In this document: piece after piece, positions 61,284 through 64,000 of the stretch | Numbering within the stretch: position 1 is the stretch's first letter | How the letters are laid out: every line of letters begins with the position of its first letter | Notes under the pieces: generated by a model | What the model saw: only the letters and a program-made list of their open reading frames with translations | Told to the model about the DNA's origin: nothing | Databases searched by the model: none | NCBI RefSeq assembly: GCF_016862955.1 | Contig: NZ_BONY01000007.1 | Location: 62,001-126,000, forward strand | Direction of reading: 5' to 3' | Source: Rhizocola hellebori | GTDB lineage: Bacteria; Actinomycetota; Actinomycetes; Mycobacteriales; Micromonosporaceae | DNA length: 64,000 nt | Made by a program: the position numbers and the translations under genes

Positions 61284-63208
61284 GCTGGCTGGCCGACTTC
61301 GGAGCGGGGTGCCGCGACTTCGGGCGGCTCCTGCGCGGACACTCGAAGCGCTACCGGACCGCGCGCCTTCAGGACATCGCGACTGCCGCTGTACGCCACC
61401 GGTCGCCGGCCCGCGCCTGGGTCGTACCCACGATCAACTTCACCATCCGCACGCGGCAGGCAATGACCCGCACACTGTGGCTGGAACCGCGCCAGATAGC
61501 TTCACGGTTCCGCCACCGGCCCACCGTAGACGTGCGACGTTGCGACATCTCGGTGCTGTGCCCGACGCGGGAACGGGTGAGCGGGCTGGCCCGGCTGATC
61601 GGAAGCATGCGGCGCACAGCGCATGACACCACGCGGATTCAGGTGCTGTGCTATGTGGACAGTGACGATCGTCTGCTCGAAAAGTACCGGGCATATGCGA
61701 GCCGCAATCCCTACGTCAAGCTCATCGTCGGCGACCCGGTTGGCGTTCCGGCCACCTGGAACGCACTTGCCAGAGAGGCCAAGGGCGATGTGCTGCTGAT
61801 GGCCAACGACGACCAATTCTACGTCGACCACGGGTGGGACTTGGCGATCGATCGGACAGTCGCTGAGTACGACGAGCGCTATCCCGACGGCGTGTATTGC
61901 CTCTACTTCGACGGCGGTCAGTATTCGCAAGGCGGGGCGGACTTTCCCATCGTCAGCAGGGCCTGGTACGAGGCCCTGGGCTACTACTCGACCGAGCTGT
62001 TTCAGCAATGGCAGGCCGAGCGCTGGATCTTCGATATCGCCGAGCGGATCGAGCGCCTGCACCCGATCCCGGGGGTGTTCGTCGACCACCTCCACTACCA
62101 GGACTACAAGGCGCCGTTTGACGCCACGTATCAGCGACACCGGCTCACCCGGGAGAAGTCGCTGGCCGATCAGGCGCTGTTTCACCGGATGGCGCCCAAG
62201 CGTGAACAGGAAGCCGAACGGCTGCGCCGGTTCATCGCCGAATCTGTGCCGCAGCCGGCTGTCGCCGAGGAGAAGGACGTGCCCGGATATCTGATCCAGA
62301 GCCTGCGCCGGCACTACGCGAACCTCATCGACGCATGGCATTACGGCGCCCGCACCGACGACGCGCACGCCTGCGCCGAACTCGCCGTGGCCCAAGGGGT
62401 CTGGGACCTTCCCATGCAGCGGGCGAGGGAGCACGTACCCGGGCTGGAAGCCAGTGCTCTTCACGACCCGAAGAGCTTGTGGTTCATCGCGTATCTGGAG
62501 GAAAACTATCCGCAGATCCGTGCAGAGATCGAGCGGGTGCTCGACACCTCGATCGACCCGGTCCGGCCCACCACCGATGACGACGGGCTCATTCGCCACG
62601 GGCAGTGGAAGCAGGCTCACCTGTTCCGCGATGGACAGTGGCAGGAGCAGGTCTGCGCGCATTTCCCGGTCACCCGTGCCCTGCTTGAGCAGATCCCCGA
62701 GGTGACCACGTTCAGCCCCGGTGTCATCACGGTCTCGCGGGTGGAGCCTGGGACGCACATCATGCCGCACTGTGGTCCGACCAATGCCCTGGTACGGGTG
62801 CACCTTCCGATCAAGATCCCACCCGGTGTGTGGATCAAGGTGGGCGGGCAGCGGCTGGTGTGGGAGGAGGGGCGATGCCTGATCTTCGACGACTCCTTTG
62901 AACACGAGGTGGGCCACGACGGCACTGAGGATCGGGTGGTGCTGATCCTGGACACGCTGCACCCCGACCTCGCCGGCGACCACGAACAGCGGCTGCTGCA
63001 GCGTCGCCTCAACACCGAAGAGCAGATTGTGGCGTTCATGCGCGATGGCGACTTCGGCCGGGCGGAGGTACGCGACGGTGAGGTCGTGATCCGTCCGGGT
63101 TCGGGCATGTGCGACCGGCTGGTGCGTGACATGAACGACGCCGATATCGTTGGTGCCCGGCTAAGCGGCGATGACGTGACCTGGCAACGAGCCGGTGAGG
63201 CGCGATGA
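61280..63208 (+). CDS. Glycosyltransferase-AspH (aspartyl/asparaginyl beta-hydroxylase) fusion
   Basis: A 642-aa bifunctional protein. Residues about 85-300 are a GT2-like domain (ISVLCPTRERVSGLARLI, VPATWNALAREAKGDVLLMANDDQ). Residues about 340-430 are helical, TPR-like. Residues about 455-565 are an AspH-type 2-oxoglutarate/Fe(II) hydroxylase: His497 in MPHCGPTN and His542 in SFEHEV as iron ligands, Arg506 and His508 in VRVHL and Arg552 as 2-oxoglutarate contacts, all conserved with human AspH. It would hydroxylate Asn on a carrier or in the peptide and perhaps glycosylate it. Coupled starts (ATGA) on both sides put it in the assembly-line operon. Confidence 0.82.
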   Translation: MSWLADFGAGCRDFGRLLRGHSKRYRTARLQDIATAAVRHRSPARAWVVPTINFTIRTRQAMTRTLWLEPRQIASRFRHRPTVDVRRCDISVLCPTRERVSGLARLIGSMRRTAHDTTRIQVLCYVDSDDRLLEKYRAYASRNPYVKLIVGDPVGVPATWNALAREAKGDVLLMANDDQFYVDHGWDLAIDRTVAEYDERYPDGVYCLYFDGGQYSQGGADFPIVSRAWYEALGYYSTELFQQWQAERWIFDIAERIERLHPIPGVFVDHLHYQDYKAPFDATYQRHRLTREKSLADQALFHRMAPKREQEAERLRRFIAESVPQPAVAEEKDVPGYLIQSLRRHYANLIDAWHYGARTDDAHACAELAVAQGVWDLPMQRAREHVPGLEASALHDPKSLWFIAYLEENYPQIRAEIERVLDTSIDPVRPTTDDDGLIRHGQWKQAHLFRDGQWQEQVCAHFPVTRALLEQIPEVTTFSPGVITVSRVEPGTHIMPHCGPTNALVRVHLPIKIPPGVWIKVGGQRLVWEEGRCLIFDDSFEHEVGHDGTEDRVVLILDTLHPDLAGDHEQRLLQRRLNTEEQIVAFMRDGDFGRAEVRDGEVVIRPGSGMCDRLVRDMNDADIVGARLSGDDVTWQRAGEAR

Positions 63209-64000
63209 CCGAGCAGCTGGAATCAGGCGGCCACCGTTACCTCGAACAGGTGGCGCGCGGCATTCTCTGCGACCTCATCGACACCTGGCACGCGGCCGGA
63301 GAGCCGGAAAGGGCGGCCGAGTGCGCGAAACTGGCGGTGGCACAAGGAGTCTGGCAGCACGCCGCGCAACGTCCCCGTGACCTGATCGCGGGCCTGTCCG
63401 CCAAGCCGTTGCACGATCCTGTCGGGTTCTGGTTTACCGCCTTGATCGAGGAGCGGTTCCCAGAGATCCGGGCCGAGATTCTCGCCGCCGTGGGCAGCGT
63501 GGAGGCCTGCCTGTTCGGTGAGGGGCGCTGGCGTGAGGATGAATGCGCTGGTTTGCTCGTGACCAGGGCGGTGCTTGCGCAGATTCCGGAGATCACCACA
63601 TTCAACCCCGGCACTATTGCGATCTCCCGGTTCAGGCCGGGTACCCGTGTCGTGCCGCAATGCGGTGCGACCAACGCGATTTTGCGTGTATATCTGCCTA
63701 TCAGCGGCATCGAGGGCGCGTGGATGCGGGTCGCGCAGGAAGTCGTCCGGTGGGAGGAAGGCCGCTGTGTCGTGCTCGACGACTCGTTCGAACGCGAGGT
63801 CAAACATGAGGGTACCGAAGACTTCGTGGCGTTGGTCTTGGAGTTGGTACATCCCGACCTGGATCCCGCGCATCGCGCGCGGCTGCTGAACCACCGCCTG
63901 ACCCCCGAGGAACGCATCGCAGCGCTCATGCGCGAACGCGGCCTCGAGGCGGTATCCTATCACGACGGTGAGGTCACTTTGCACCCGGGCGAAGAGATGC
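63205..64000 (+). CDS. Second AspH homologue lacking catalytic residues (partial, runs off the right edge)
   Basis: The gene starts at ATG 63205 (overlapping the previous stop) and is open to the window end, about 265 codons. It aligns throughout with the C-terminal two thirds of the preceding protein: the helical part with LAVAQGVWQ and PLHDPVGFWF, then the AspH domain. The catalytic residues are replaced: Gln152 for the first iron His (VPQCGATN), Arg197 for the second (SFEREV), Tyr163 for the 2-oxoglutarate His and Phe207 for the Arg; only Arg161 remains. It is therefore probably a pseudoenzyme, such as a regulatory or dimer partner of the active AspH. Confidence 0.8.
   Translation, partial: MTEQLESGGHRYLEQVARGILCDLIDTWHAAGEPERAAECAKLAVAQGVWQHAAQRPRDLIAGLSAKPLHDPVGFWFTALIEERFPEIRAEILAAVGSVEACLFGEGRWREDECAGLLVTRAVLAQIPEITTFNPGTIAISRFRPGTRVVPQCGATNAILRVYLPISGIEGAWMRVAQEVVRWEEGRCVVLDDSFEREVKHEGTEDFVALVLELVHPDLDPAHRARLLNHRLTPEERIAALMRERGLEAVSYHDGEVTLHPGEEM

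Noticed and set aside
59596-64000. Thioesterase, MbtH or exporter at the end of the cluster
   Set aside because: I searched for GxSxG hydrolase, MbtH and ABC motifs among the frames and saw none; if present, they lie beyond the window.

Overview
The window is high-GC actinomycete DNA. GTG starts, dense ATGA overlaps, an integrative conjugative element of the pSAM2 type, XRE regulators of the Streptomyces/Pseudonocardia kind and a large modular assembly line all point that way. The exact genus cannot be read from the sequence.

Region 1 (1-10,950) is the right part of an actinomycete integrative and conjugative element (AICE). A minus-strand transfer operon carries a DUF2637/SpdB-like membrane protein (cut by the window edge), small accessory proteins, a SprT-like metalloprotein, an FtsK-type DNA pump split into a motor gene and a membrane gene, and an SSB. 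Divergent from it are a GntR (KorSA-like) regulator, an XRE regulator and a NUDIX (Pif-like) protein. A membrane pentapeptide-repeat gene follows. The element appears to end at a 43-nt 3' fragment of tRNA-Pro(GGG), a probable attachment site; its integrase and replication genes would lie left of the window.

Region 2 (11,000-20,400) is accessory chromosome: two convergent, related tyrosine recombinases (one with an 89-aa partner), an operon of APC permease, unknown protein, histidine-decarboxylase-like enzyme and exported protein, then an XRE regulator with an APH-type kinase.

Region 3 (20,400-30,140) is a patchwork of exported repeat proteins, a second kinase, a TPR-like protein and gene relics. 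The relics include the ends of an arsenate reductase and an aquaporin, a frameshifted ArsR gene, and a degraded duplicate of the 3' end of the glycosyltransferase-like gene at 30,770.

Region 4 (30,145-64,000, running off the edge) looks like one biosynthetic locus. Its left flank holds a MerB-family organometal lyase with the catalytic Cys/Asp/Cys, a VOC-glycosyltransferase fusion, a radical SAM protein ending in CCAEP, an ankyrin protein, a small membrane protein, and a 38-aa peptide with a double-glycine leader. Two ArsR/CmtR-like regulators with a CxxxC pair precede NRPS genes. The assembly line encodes C-A(Ala)-PCP; KS-MT-KR-ACP without AT; C*-A(Asn)-PCP-C-A-PCP; FAAL-ACP-C-A(Ser)-PCP-C*-A(Asn); and PCP-C. 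C* marks condensation domains that lost the HH motif; both precede Asn-type A domains. Tailoring genes are a luciferase-like oxidoreductase, a nucleotide-sugar dehydrogenase, a glycosyltransferase-AspH fusion and a second AspH homologue that has lost its iron and 2-oxoglutarate ligands. The inferred product is a lipopeptide-polyketide hybrid with Ser, Asn (perhaps beta-hydroxylated) and Ala, possibly glycosylated and controlled by metal- or metalloid-type sensors. No thioesterase, AT, MbtH or exporter is visible inside the window.
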